Of a stretch of 64,000 nucleotides of DNA, positions 56,970-64,000 are shown in pieces. Source of the DNA: Rhodospirillales bacterium (GTDB lineage: Bacteria > Pseudomonadota > Alphaproteobacteria > Rhodospirillales > WMHbin7); assembly GCA_016215555.1 (NCBI GenBank), contig JACRJC010000034.1:1-64000 (forward strand), in the 5' to 3' direction. A program made the position numbers and the translations under genes. Below the pieces are notes generated by a model. That model saw nothing but the letters and a program-made list of their open reading frames with translations. It made no database searches and was not told where the DNA came from. The first letter of the stretch is position 1, and each line of letters begins with the position of its first letter.

Positions 56970-57292
56970 TATGTCCCCGAAACGGCGTTCGCTGCTTTCT
57001 TCACAGGCCATACAATAAGGCACGAATTGACCAATCTCCCAGCGTTTTTTTCTATTTCTATACTCGCCTATTCAGAAATATCCAGTTGCGATTGCCTCGT
57101 CTTCTGGCTCCGGTCCCGTGGCGTTGCATTCCGCAACAGCCCTGGCGCTGCAGCTTGCATCTATCGCATTGATTTATATAGATTTTTCTTGTTACATAAC
57201 CGCTTCATCATATAAGTTCTTTCCACAATTGACTTAACTCGACAGGCAGCGGGGCATCCAAGGCTGGGCGGCCCCTCAAGAAGGATTTTCCA
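56970..57292. other. AT-rich divergent promoter region
   Basis: A 323-base gap between the response regulator and the small membrane protein genes, transcribed apart. It is AT-rich in its right half, which fits a promoter, but no sigma-70 box, operator or RNA gene can be named with confidence. Confidence 0.5.
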
Positions 57293-57556
57293 ATGGCCAG
57301 TTCCTCGGCAGCAACCACTGCGCAGAACCTGCGAACCATCCTATTGGGGGTGGTTAGCCTTGTTCTCTACATCATCTTGTTCAGCAACGAGAATGCCGTC
57401 CTCGAGATCAGCATGGCCAAGGGCTGGGGTTTCCTGGTTCCCATCGCCATCGCCTTTCTGTTCTCGTTCGTCCATGGCGCCTTCACCGGCGGCTTCTGGG
57501 ACATGTTGGGATTGAAGGCGCAAACCAGAAAGGAGCCCAAGCGGTGGAGCAAGTAA
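57293..57556 (+). CDS. Small membrane protein paired with TauE permease
   Basis: An 87-residue protein with two predicted transmembrane helices (TILLGVVSLVLYIILF, FLVPIAIAFLFSFVHGAF) and a charged tail (KAQTRKEPKRWSK). It overlaps the TauE permease start by 13 bases, so the two are translated together and probably interact. No named family recognised. Confidence 0.75.
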   Translation: MASSSAATTAQNLRTILLGVVSLVLYIILFSNENAVLEISMAKGWGFLVPIAIAFLFSFVHGAFTGGFWDMLGLKAQTRKEPKRWSK

Positions 57557-58599
57557 GTCAATTCATCGCCCTGGACGCCATGGGCATGGCCGGCCTGTTC
57601 CTGGTCGGCTTCGTGGGCGGCATGGTTTCCGGCTTCATCGGTTCGGGCGGCGCCTTCGTGCTGACGCCCGCCATGATGACCATGGGCGTGCCCGGCATCG
57701 TCGCCGTGGCCAGCAATATGTGCCACAAATTCCCCAAGGCCCTGGTCGGCGCCTATAAGCGGGCCAAATACGGCCAGGTCGATGTCAAGCTGGGCCTGAT
57801 CATGGGCCTGTCGGCGGAAGGCGGCGTGCTGTGGGGAGCGCATCTGCAAGAATCGATCAAGGCCGCCTTCGGCGACACCGGCTCGAATCTGTATGTCAGC
57901 TTCGTCTTCGTCGTGACCCTGGCCATCGTCGGCACTTTCGTTCTGAAGGACGCCTATAAGCAATACAAGCTGGGGCCGGCCGGCAATGACGAAAAGCCCA
58001 CCAAATTCGCTCTTTGGGCCCGCACCATCAACATCCCGGGCACCATGGTCTATTTCAAGAGCATCGACGCCAAAGTGTCGTGGCTGGTCACGGTGCCGAT
58101 GGGCTTTTGCACCGGCCTTTTGGCCGCCACCATCGCGGTGGGCGGTTTCATCGGCGTTCCTTCGATGATGTACGGGTTGGGCGTGCCTTCGCTGATGGCA
58201 TCGGCCACTGAACTGGTCATCGCCTTCGTCATGGGCCTGGGCGGCAGCATCAAATTCGCGCTGTCGGGCTATGTCGATATCCGTCTGGCCATGATCATCC
58301 TGGCCGGCTCGCTGTTCGGCATCCAGATCGGCGCCATCGGCACCACCTATGTGAAGCCCTTCATGATCAAGCTGGTCATGGGCCTGATCATGGTCACCGT
58401 TCTGTTCTCGCGCCTGTTCGTGATTCCGGTCTATCTTAGCCAGTTGGAAGTCATCGCCCCCATGAGCGCCGACATGGCAAGCCTTCTCAAAAGCGTCAGT
58501 TTCTGGATCATGGTCTTCGCCTTGCTCATGGGTGCCATCGTCATTCTGAAGGCCATCTGGACGGGTATGAAGGAAAGCCGCGAATTGCAACCCGCTTAA
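57544..58599 (+). CDS. TauE/SafE family anion permease
   Basis: A 351-residue permease with about eight helices and the family repeat (FVGGMVSGFIGSGGAFVLTP, NMCHKFPKALVGAYK). Members export sulfite, sulfoacetate or organosulfur anions. The start is GTG at 57544 within the previous gene. A perfect 9-bp hairpin lies 10 bases beyond the stop. Confidence 0.88.
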   Translation: MEQVSQFIALDAMGMAGLFLVGFVGGMVSGFIGSGGAFVLTPAMMTMGVPGIVAVASNMCHKFPKALVGAYKRAKYGQVDVKLGLIMGLSAEGGVLWGAHLQESIKAAFGDTGSNLYVSFVFVVTLAIVGTFVLKDAYKQYKLGPAGNDEKPTKFALWARTINIPGTMVYFKSIDAKVSWLVTVPMGFCTGLLAATIAVGGFIGVPSMMYGLGVPSLMASATELVIAFVMGLGGSIKFALSGYVDIRLAMIILAGSLFGIQIGAIGTTYVKPFMIKLVMGLIMVTVLFSRLFVIPVYLSQLEVIAPMSADMASLLKSVSFWIMVFALLMGAIVILKAIWTGMKESRELQPA

Positions 58600-58608
58600 T
58601 ACTACGGT

Positions 58609-58725
58609 CCGACACGTAAGTATGACGTGTCGGCTGGCTTCCAGCCGCCGTTGAGGCGGCGGCCAAGCGCTCGCAAGAGCGCGCCCGGCGAGGGACTAAT
58701 AGGTGGGCCACGAAGGTGGCCCACC
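58609..58725. repeat. Multi-hairpin element C after the TauE permease
   Basis: Begins with a perfect stem CCGACACGT/ACGTGTCGG (58609-58617 and 58625-58633), then GGCTGG/CCAGCC, GCCGCC-type and GCGCTC/GAGCGC hairpins, and ends with GGTGGGCC/GGCCCACC (58702-58709 and 58718-58725). The first stem can act as a terminator for the permease gene. It resembles elements A and B. Confidence 0.6.
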
Positions 58726-58745
58726 GAAATAAAGAGGAGTCTTCG

Positions 58746-59594
58746 ATGTTGGATCAGCTATCGCCTACCGGACGGTTCGAGCGCATCTTGCTGGCCACCG
58801 ACGGATCGGAATTCTCCGCAGGCGCCGAACGGGTCGCCATCGGCATGTGCGTCAAGGGCGGCGCTTCGCTGACCATCGCCACCTCGGTCCTGTCCAGTCC
58901 GGAATTCGACACTATGGGCTCATCCGAAGCCCTGGCCCGGAAGGAAGCCGAGGCTTCGGCCCATCTCGACCGCATCGAGGCCGAGGCGACAAGGCAGGGC
59001 GTGGCCTGCACCAAGGTCATCCGCTATGGCGACGATCCCTACAAGGACATCCTGGCCGAAGCCGAACATGTGAATGCCGACCTGATCGTGGTCGGACGCA
59101 GAGGACGGCGCGGCCTGGCCCGCCTGATGCTGGGCGACGCCACGCTGAAGGTGATTTCGATGGCCAAATGCAGCGTGCTGGTGGCCCCCAAGGCGGCCAG
59201 CATGTGGCAGAGCCGCCTGCTGCTGGCCACCGACGGTTCTCGCTCGTCGGACGCCGCCGCCGTCGCCGCCCAGCGCATCGCCCATTGCTGCGCCACCCCC
59301 ATCACCGTTTTGTCGGTGGAAGTGCCCGGCCATTCCGCCGAGCGCCAGGCCGAGGCGCGGTCGATCGTGCAGCGGGTGGTGCGTTTGCTGAAGGAAGCCG
59401 GACTGGCCGCCGAACCGCTGGTCGAGAAGGGCGAAACCCATCACGTCGTGCTGGACGCAGCCAAGGCCACGGGCGCCGATCTTATCGTCATGGGCAGCCA
59501 TGGCCGCACCAGCCTGGGCCGTCTGCTGCTGGGCAGCAATTCCGAACGCGTCATCGGCCGGGCCGACTGCCCGGTCCTGGTGGTGAAGGGCTGA
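58746..59594 (+). CDS. Tandem universal stress protein (UspA-UspA)
   Basis: A 282-residue protein made of two Usp domains (LLATDGSEFSAGAERV and LLATDGSRSSDAAAVA). The second has the complete ATP-binding G-x2-G-x9-GS motif (GSHGRTSLGRLLLGS); in the first the final Ser is Asp (GRRGRRGLARLMLGD). AGGAG precedes the ATG. It may help survival in stress or anaerobiosis. Confidence 0.9.
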   Translation: MLDQLSPTGRFERILLATDGSEFSAGAERVAIGMCVKGGASLTIATSVLSSPEFDTMGSSEALARKEAEASAHLDRIEAEATRQGVACTKVIRYGDDPYKDILAEAEHVNADLIVVGRRGRRGLARLMLGDATLKVISMAKCSVLVAPKAASMWQSRLLLATDGSRSSDAAAVAAQRIAHCCATPITVLSVEVPGHSAERQAEARSIVQRVVRLLKEAGLAAEPLVEKGETHHVVLDAAKATGADLIVMGSHGRTSLGRLLLGSNSERVIGRADCPVLVVKG

Positions 59595-59661
59595 CCTCCG
59601 CCGCCTCTTGTCTACGCCACGTCTTTAGCGCTAGCCTGCCTTAGATCAATGGGAGGAGCGC

Positions 59662-60441
59662 ATGCGAATTCTTACCGTCGTCCTGGCCGTCGTTTGGACA
59701 TTTCTTGTCCCGCCCGCCGCTTTCGCCGCCGGGCCGGTCGGCGTCATCCTGATGCATGGCAAATGGGGCAGCCCGGATTACAACATCGTCCAACTCGCCG
59801 ACAAGTTGAACGCCGCCGGCTTCCTGGTCGAACGTCCGCTTATGCCCTGGTCGCGCAAGCGTGACTACGACGCCGACTACACGCAGGCCATGGAGGAAAT
59901 CGACGCCGTTGCCGAACGGCTGCGCAAGCGCGGAGCCACGCAGATCGCCGTTGGCGGCCACAGCTTCGGCGCCAATGTGGCGCTCGGCTACGCAGCAACA
60001 CGGCCAGACGTGGCGGCCATCCTAGCCCTCGCCCCCGGGCATGTGCCTGAACTCTTCGCTTCCCGCCTGACCGAGAGCATCGCCAAGGCCCGCAACCTTG
60101 TAGAGCAAGGGCGCGGCGAGGAAACCGCCAATTTCGACGATATCAATCAAGGCAAGACGAAAATCATCACGCCCAAGGCGCGCGTATATCTTAGTTACTT
60201 CGATCCTGATGGACCGGCGGTAATGCCGCGCAACGCCGCCGCCATAAAAAAACCCACGCCCTTCCTGTGGGTAATCGGCACGGGCGATTCGCTCTACCAA
60301 CGCGGCGAAAGCTACGCATATTCCAAGGCGCCGGCCCATCCGGCAAGCCGCTATTTGGTCGTCGAGGCGCAGCACGTAGATACGCCAGACGTCGCCGCCG
60401 ACAAAATCGTCGAATGGATCAAGCAGGCGGTTGGGGAATAG
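59662..60441 (+). CDS. Exported alpha/beta hydrolase
   Basis: A 259-residue precursor with a signal peptide (ILTVVLAVVWTFLVPPAAFA). The nucleophile elbow is GGHSFGAN, the oxyanion segment is LMHGKWGS, and the likely catalytic His is in EAQHVDTPD. Substrate unknown. Its stop is directly followed by the bioA fragment. Confidence 0.85.
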   Translation: MRILTVVLAVVWTFLVPPAAFAAGPVGVILMHGKWGSPDYNIVQLADKLNAAGFLVERPLMPWSRKRDYDADYTQAMEEIDAVAERLRKRGATQIAVGGHSFGANVALGYAATRPDVAAILALAPGHVPELFASRLTESIAKARNLVEQGRGEETANFDDINQGKTKIITPKARVYLSYFDPDGPAVMPRNAAAIKKPTPFLWVIGTGDSLYQRGESYAYSKAPAHPASRYLVVEAQHVDTPDVAADKIVEWIKQAVGE

Positions 60442-60444
60442 CAG

Positions 60445-60557
60445 CCCCCACCGCCGCCCACACCTTGTCCAACTGCGAAGCTGAAATGCCGTAGGGCGGC
60501 ATGACATAGATAGTGTTGCCAAGCGGGCGAAGCAAAACGCCTGCCCAGATGAAGCGG
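60445..60557 (-). pseudogene. Duplicated, diverged bioA 3' fragment
   Basis: This 113-base stretch is roughly 88 percent identical, by eye, to the end of the bioA gene (62003-62115). Read on the minus strand it encodes [18 protein letters not shown], the same as BioA, with mostly silent changes. It has no start and only about 38 codons. It marks the far edge of the toxin-antitoxin islet. Confidence 0.85.
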
Positions 60558-60569
60558 AACAGAGAAACC

Positions 60570-61010
60570 CTAAGCCGCCTCATCCGCACCCAGGCCGCGC
60601 AGCAATTCGGGATGCTTGTCCAACAGCTTCAGCAATTGGATCGTCGGGCCGCTGGGCTCGATGAGGTTGCGTTCGTACTTGTCGAAGGCGTTGGGGCCGA
60701 CGCGAAACACAGCCCCCGCCGCCCGCTGGCTCAGGCGCAATTTGTTGCGGATGCGCCGGATGGTGGCGGGTGACGGCAAACCGTCCACCTGCTCCTTCAA
60801 CTTGCGCAAGGCCTCGTCGGCAGCCGCCATGTCATTGCCGACATGCACGGATTCGCCCTCGCCCTTGGGATAATAGCCCGGCAGATCGACCGTCAATTCA
60901 TGGTCCTTGTAGCGGACGGCAAAGGGGCGCACGTCGCGGCGCAGCGTCCCGCCCGTTTCCGGGCAGGACATGGTCTGTGGTAGTTTCTTTTCTTTCTGGG
61001 CCATAGTCAT
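60570..61010 (-). CDS. mqsA: MqsA family antitoxin
   Basis: A 146-residue antitoxin with the MqsA C-terminal HTH (RNKLRLSQRAAGAVFRVG, NAFDKYERN). The N-terminal zinc-binding part is reduced: only one Cys is left (MSCPETGG), where MqsA normally has two CxxC pairs. Its ATG at 61010 overlaps the mqsR stop in ATGA, though 61004 is also possible. Still intact though its toxin gene is frameshifted. Confidence 0.85.
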   Translation of the reverse strand: MTMAQKEKKLPQTMSCPETGGTLRRDVRPFAVRYKDHELTVDLPGYYPKGEGESVHVGNDMAAADEALRKLKEQVDGLPSPATIRRIRNKLRLSQRAAGAVFRVGPNAFDKYERNLIEPSGPTIQLLKLLDKHPELLRGLGADEAA

Positions 61011-61311
61011 TTCTCCCTGAACGACACCGGCCGGAACTCAGTCACGATGTCGGCCTGAAACTTCACATAGAGAACGAAGCCTTCCGCTGGCACATGATAA
61101 ACATCCTGCCAAAGCCTGTGATCGGCATGCGTGTCATCGATTTGATGAACATCGTCCGCTTGATACCCGGAATCGCGGCCACGATACCCGGACGGTTGAA
61201 ACCCAGCGACAAGGCGTCAGTAAAAGCCGTCCGCGTGATCGCCAAGGTTTCGACCGAGCCGATGGCCGCCTTGACGGCATCAAGATCATAGGTCGGCTTG
61301 CGTTTCTCCAT
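61007..61311 (-). pseudogene. mqsR: Frameshifted MqsR toxin gene
   Basis: The N-terminal half reads MEKRKPTYDLDAVKAAIGSV to KSMT, matching MqsR (an mRNA interferase cutting at GCU). Around 61132-61135 one base is missing. In the next frame the rest follows: THADHRLWQDVYHVPAEG and FQADIVTEFRPVSFREK, which matches the MqsR C terminus and ends on a TGA overlapping mqsA. The gene as written stops early at 61063, so the toxin is probably inactive, unless this is a sequencing error. Confidence 0.85.
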
Positions 61312-61323
61312 GACCCCAAATTA

Positions 61324-61338
61324 CCACCATTATGGTGG
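61324..61338. promoter_or_regulatory. Palindrome before mqsR
   Basis: CCACCAT-T-ATGGTGG, a perfect 7-bp inverted repeat 12 bases upstream of the mqsR start, a likely MqsA operator for autoregulation. Confidence 0.6.
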
Positions 61339-61386
61339 CACAGCAAGCGGGAGAATGAGGGCTAAATTCCCCAACCGCTCAGGTCA

Positions 61387-61653
61387 TCACGCCACATCCA
61401 GCTTCTCGGCCAACCAGACCTTAATCAGCGACTGATAGGGGACGTCGCGCTTATTGGCGGCGGTTTTGATGCGCTCGAGCAAATCCACCGGCAAGCGCAA
61501 GGAAATCGCCTTGGTCGAGGGCATCAGATTGGGTAGGCGCACGCGGCTTGCCTTGCTCCAATCGACATGTCCACTCGAATCATGGCTTTCCCAATAGGCT
61601 CGCTCATCGGCCTCTTTTTTGAATTTGGGCAATGAATTACGTTTCTTGTTCAT
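61387..61653 (-). CDS. brnA: BrnA antitoxin
   Basis: An 88-residue antitoxin with a C-terminal ribbon-helix-helix (KAISLRLPVDLLERIKTAAN, YQSLIKVWLAEKL), as in BrnA/CopG-type proteins. It overlaps the brnT end by 17 bases, the normal toxin-first order. It neutralises BrnT and should repress the operon. Confidence 0.88.
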   Translation of the reverse strand: MNKKRNSLPKFKKEADERAYWESHDSSGHVDWSKASRVRLPNLMPSTKAISLRLPVDLLERIKTAANKRDVPYQSLIKVWLAEKLDVA

Positions 61654-61939
61654 AGTGGCCTCGCTCCTTGCGATGCATGTCCCTGGCCGAGATCACGCGT
61701 ATTCTGGTTCCATCTTCCCGAAGGGTGAAGGTGACGTGCAGCAGGCGTCCTTCATGGGTGATGCCCAGTGCATGAAACCGCGTCTCGTCCTGGCTATGCC
61801 GTGAATCGTCAACGACCAGCAGGGGCTCGTTGAAGAAAATCTGCTCGGCCTCGCTTTGGCCGACGCCATGCTTGGCCACGCTTTTTCGGGCATTGCCCTC
61901 ATCCCATTGAAATCCGACCAGCCGTTCGAAATCAATCAT
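61637..61939 (-). CDS. brnT: BrnT toxin (ribonuclease)
   Basis: A 100-residue RelE-fold toxin with the BrnT pattern FQWDEGNARKSVAKHGV, EAEQIFFNEPLLV and IRVISARDMHRKERGHYE. It cleaves RNA when unbound. The frame is intact. Confidence 0.9.
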   Translation of the reverse strand: MIDFERLVGFQWDEGNARKSVAKHGVGQSEAEQIFFNEPLLVVDDSRHSQDETRFHALGITHEGRLLHVTFTLREDGTRIRVISARDMHRKERGHYEQET

Positions 61940-61943
61940 CTTT

Positions 61944-61962
61944 GTATATTACAGTAATATAC
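61944..61962. promoter_or_regulatory. BrnTA operator palindrome
   Basis: GTATATTAC-A-GTAATATAC, a perfect 9-bp inverted repeat just upstream of brnT, fit for binding by the BrnA ribbon-helix-helix. It lies just past the bioA stop. Confidence 0.75.
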
Positions 61963-61970
61963 GTTTTCAC

Positions 61971-63233
61971 TCAAGAGCCAACAAAACCAGCTGAGGCCGC
62001 TTCCCCCACCGCCGCCCACACCTTGTCTAACTGCGCACCAGAAATGCCGTAGGGCGGCATGACATAGATGGTGTTGCCCAGCGGGCGCAGAAGCACGCCC
62101 GAGGCGATGAAACGCTCGTACAATTTGGGGCCGATGCCCGCCAGATAGCCCTGATCCTGCACCTTCACATCCAGGGCGGCGATGGTTCCCAAACGGCGCA
62201 CTTGCAAGAACCGCTCGTCACCTTCAAAACGGGCCAGGCGTTCTTCCTGCATCCGGCCAAGCCTGGCGATGCGCTCCAAAACCGGTTCCGTCTCCCACAC
62301 ATCCAGATTGGCGTTGGCGGCCGCGCAGGCGATGGGATTGGCGGTGTAGGAACTGGAATGAAAAAAAGTCTTGGTCCGGTCCTCGGAATAATGGGCTTCG
62401 AAAATATCGGCCCAGCACAAGGTGGCGGCCAGCGGCACGGCTCCGCCGGTCATGCCCTTGGCCAGGCATAGAATATCGGGGGTGATTCCCGCCTGCTCGC
62501 AGGCGAACAGGCTGCCGGTGCGCCCGAAACCGGTCATCACCTCGTCGGCGATGAACAGCACGCCGAAACGCTCGCAAATGCGCTTCATCTCGGTCAGCAC
62601 CTTAGGCGCATAGATCAGCATGCCGCCCGCCCCCAGGATCAGGGGCTCGACCACGAAACCCGCCACGTCGCCCTGTTTGCAGGCGGTTTCCAGCGCATCC
62701 AGACAGGCTTGCTCGCACCCTTCGGAGGGGAAGGGAAGATGCGTCACCTGGAACAAGACCGGCTCATAGGCCTGGGTAAAGACGCCGCGCGCCCCCACCG
62801 ACATCGTGCCCACCGTGTCGCCGTGATAGCCGCCCTCCAATGCCACAAATTTGCTGCGCGCCTGGCCCCGGTTGCGCCAATAGCCCAGCGCCATCTTCAA
62901 GCCCACTTCGACGGCGGTGGAACCGCTGTCGGAAAAGAAGACGTAATCGAGCCCCTTGGGCGCGATCCTAACCAATCGTTCGGCCAAACGTTCCGCCGGT
63001 TCGTGGGTGAGGCCTGCGAAGATCATCTGATCCAGCCTGGCCGCCTGTTCCTGAATGGCCCTGGCGATGGGCGGATGGCAATGCCCATGCGTGATGACCC
63101 ACCAAGACGAAATGGCGTCGATCAGATCCTTGCCATCGGCCCCATGCAGCACCGACCCCGACGCCCGCTCGATCAGCGGCATCTGGGGGTGCAGCGCATG
63201 CTGGGTGAAGGGGTGCCAGACCCGCGAGGTCAT
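61971..63233 (-). CDS. bioA: Adenosylmethionine-8-amino-7-oxononanoate aminotransferase
   Basis: PLP enzyme of biotin synthesis converting KAPA to DAPA with SAM as amino donor. The 420-residue product has [12 protein letters not shown] at the start, [13 protein letters not shown], and the PLP Lys in [16 protein letters not shown]. It overlaps bioD by 4 bases. Its 3' end also occurs as a diverged copy at 60445-60557. Confidence 0.96.
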   Translation of the reverse strand: MTSRVWHPFTQHALHPQMPLIERASGSVLHGADGKDLIDAISSWWVITHGHCHPPIARAIQEQAARLDQMIFAGLTHEPAERLAERLVRIAPKGLDYVFFSDSGSTAVEVGLKMALGYWRNRGQARSKFVALEGGYHGDTVGTMSVGARGVFTQAYEPVLFQVTHLPFPSEGCEQACLDALETACKQGDVAGFVVEPLILGAGGMLIYAPKVLTEMKRICERFGVLFIADEVMTGFGRTGSLFACEQAGITPDILCLAKGMTGGAVPLAATLCWADIFEAHYSEDRTKTFFHSSSYTANPIACAAANANLDVWETEPVLERIARLGRMQEERLARFEGDERFLQVRRLGTIAALDVKVQDQGYLAGIGPKLYERFIASGVLLRPLGNTIYVMPPYGISGAQLDKVWAAVGEAASAGFVGS

Positions 63234-63838
63234 GACGTGAAATCCCCGAGATCGAAATTGGCGGCAAAGGCCTGGGACAGGCTTTGCGCCGTCACTTTCT
63301 CGATCCAGGGCAATCGCCCCAGGCGCTTTATCTTGCCGAAATCGCAGATGCTTCGTTCGCTGTCCTCGTTGGCCTCGCCGATGAAGGCTAGGCCCAGAAC
63401 CGCGATGCCCCGCGCCCGCAAACCTTCCAGGCTCAACAGGCTGTGATTGATGGTGCCAAGCGTGGTGCGGGCGCAGAGCACCACCGGCAAGTTCCAGCGT
63501 TTCATCAGATCGGCGAATAAGCTCCGCTTTGAAAGCGGGCTTAGAACGCCGCCCGCCGCTTCGATCACCAAGGGATCGGCAGCCGGCACATCCAATCCAT
63601 CGGCATCGATTTCAATGCCATCCCTGGCCGCCGCCAGATGCGGCGACATTGGACGCGAAAGACGATAGGCTTCGGGCAGAACCCTGGCCCCCATGCGGGC
63701 GGCGAAGACGCTATCCGTCTCGTCCTCCAGCCCCGCCTGCACCGGCTTCCAATAGCCGGCTCCGAGCGCGCAGGCCAGCCCGGCCGCGAAAACCGTCTTT
63801 CCGATGCCGGTGTCGGTACCCGCCACCACGATCTTCAT
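63230..63838 (-). CDS. bioD: Dethiobiotin synthetase
   Basis: ATP-dependent closure of the ureido ring (DAPA to dethiobiotin). A 202-residue P-loop enzyme with [16 protein letters not shown] and [14 protein letters not shown]. It starts at an ATGA overlap with bioF and overlaps bioA by 4 bases. Confidence 0.95.
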   Translation of the reverse strand: MKIVVAGTDTGIGKTVFAAGLACALGAGYWKPVQAGLEDETDSVFAARMGARVLPEAYRLSRPMSPHLAAARDGIEIDADGLDVPAADPLVIEAAGGVLSPLSKRSLFADLMKRWNLPVVLCARTTLGTINHSLLSLEGLRARGIAVLGLAFIGEANEDSERSICDFGKIKRLGRLPWIEKVTAQSLSQAFAANFDLGDFTS

Positions 63839-64000
63839 GGCTTCAACAGACTTTTCAAATCGTCAAGCAGATTGGCCATAACCGCCTCATCCACATTCAA
63901 GGTGATGGTCAGACGCAGGCGCGACGTCCCTTCGGGCACGGTGGGCGGGCGGATGGCCCGAATATCATAGCCCTTGGCCTGAAGCTGCGCGGCCAAAGCC
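63835..64000 (-). CDS. bioF: 8-amino-7-oxononanoate synthase, C-terminal part
   Basis: The last 54 codons of BioF are inside the window ([20 protein letters not shown] is the family's end motif); the rest lies beyond base 64000. It overlaps bioD in ATGA, giving the order bioF-D-A in transcription. Confidence 0.9.
   Translation of the reverse strand, partial: ALAAQLQAKGYDIRAIRPPTVPEGTSRLRLTITLNVDEAVMANLLDDLKSLLKP

Overview
The window reads as a chromosomal segment of a GC-rich, metabolically versatile denitrifying alphaproteobacterium, most likely a Rhodospirillales member (Magnetospirillum-like). This rests on the gene families and codon style, not on a marker gene. No rRNA, tRNA or CRISPR array was seen.

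Region 1 (1-13.9 kb) is a cytochrome cd1 nitrite reductase (nir) island. A broken tyrosine-recombinase remnant lies at its left edge. A nirT-like multihaem cytochrome and a cupredoxin come next, then nirS, then a second unit nirE-C-F-D-L-G-H-J-N. After nirN come an unusual third d1-type propeller protein with neither a haem c motif nor the conserved histidines, and a secreted cysteine-rich protein. Three FNR/Dnr-type boxes precede the three transcription starts. An identical 16-base sequence occurs just outside each end of the island. No nor or nos genes are in the window.

Region 2 (13.9-22.6 kb) is mixed: a receiver-PP2C phosphatase with a rhodanese, glycogen phosphorylase, an HD-GYP sensor, a SemiSWEET, a SET-domain protein, a Tat-exported carbonic-anhydrase-like protein, and a lower-GC DUF262/DUF1524 (GmrSD-like) gene.

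Region 3 (22.9-43.2 kb, minus strand) is the most notable part: about 20 kb of 18 tightly packed or overlapping genes. In transcription order these are two MaoC hydratases, a thiolase, an acyl-CoA ligase, HyuA and HyuB, an acyl-CoA dehydrogenase, a two-subunit B12 acyl-CoA mutase with an atypical active-site loop, a three-subunit molybdenum hydroxylase, a class III CoA transferase, an SDR, a TRAP transporter and NnrS. A divergent TetR gene shares an intergenic region holding two copies of a perfect inverted repeat. The set looks like uptake, CoA activation, hydroxylation, ATP-dependent ring opening or carboxylation, carbon-skeleton rearrangement and beta-oxidation of an unidentified carboxylic acid. 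I do not recognise it as a described pathway.

Region 4 (44-47.3 kb) is a small probable MarR regulon: an aromatic (2-aminobenzoate-like) CoA ligase, MarR and RidA, each preceded by a similar palindrome. A DUF683-type small protein follows.

Region 5 (47.4-60.4 kb) holds housekeeping and signalling genes: a sensor kinase, mutM, an enoyl-CoA hydratase, yggT, DUF167, NnrU, an FAH-family hydrolase, a REC-PAS-PAS-GGDEF-EAL protein, a CheY-like regulator, a TauE-type permease with a small membrane partner, a tandem UspA and an exported hydrolase. Several multi-hairpin intergenic repeats occur here.

Region 6 (60.4-64 kb) is the biotin operon bioF-D-A (minus strand; bioF runs off the window). Downstream lies a 1.5-kb islet with a frameshifted mqsR, an mqsA and an intact brnTA, bounded on its far side by a second, diverged copy of the bioA 3' end.
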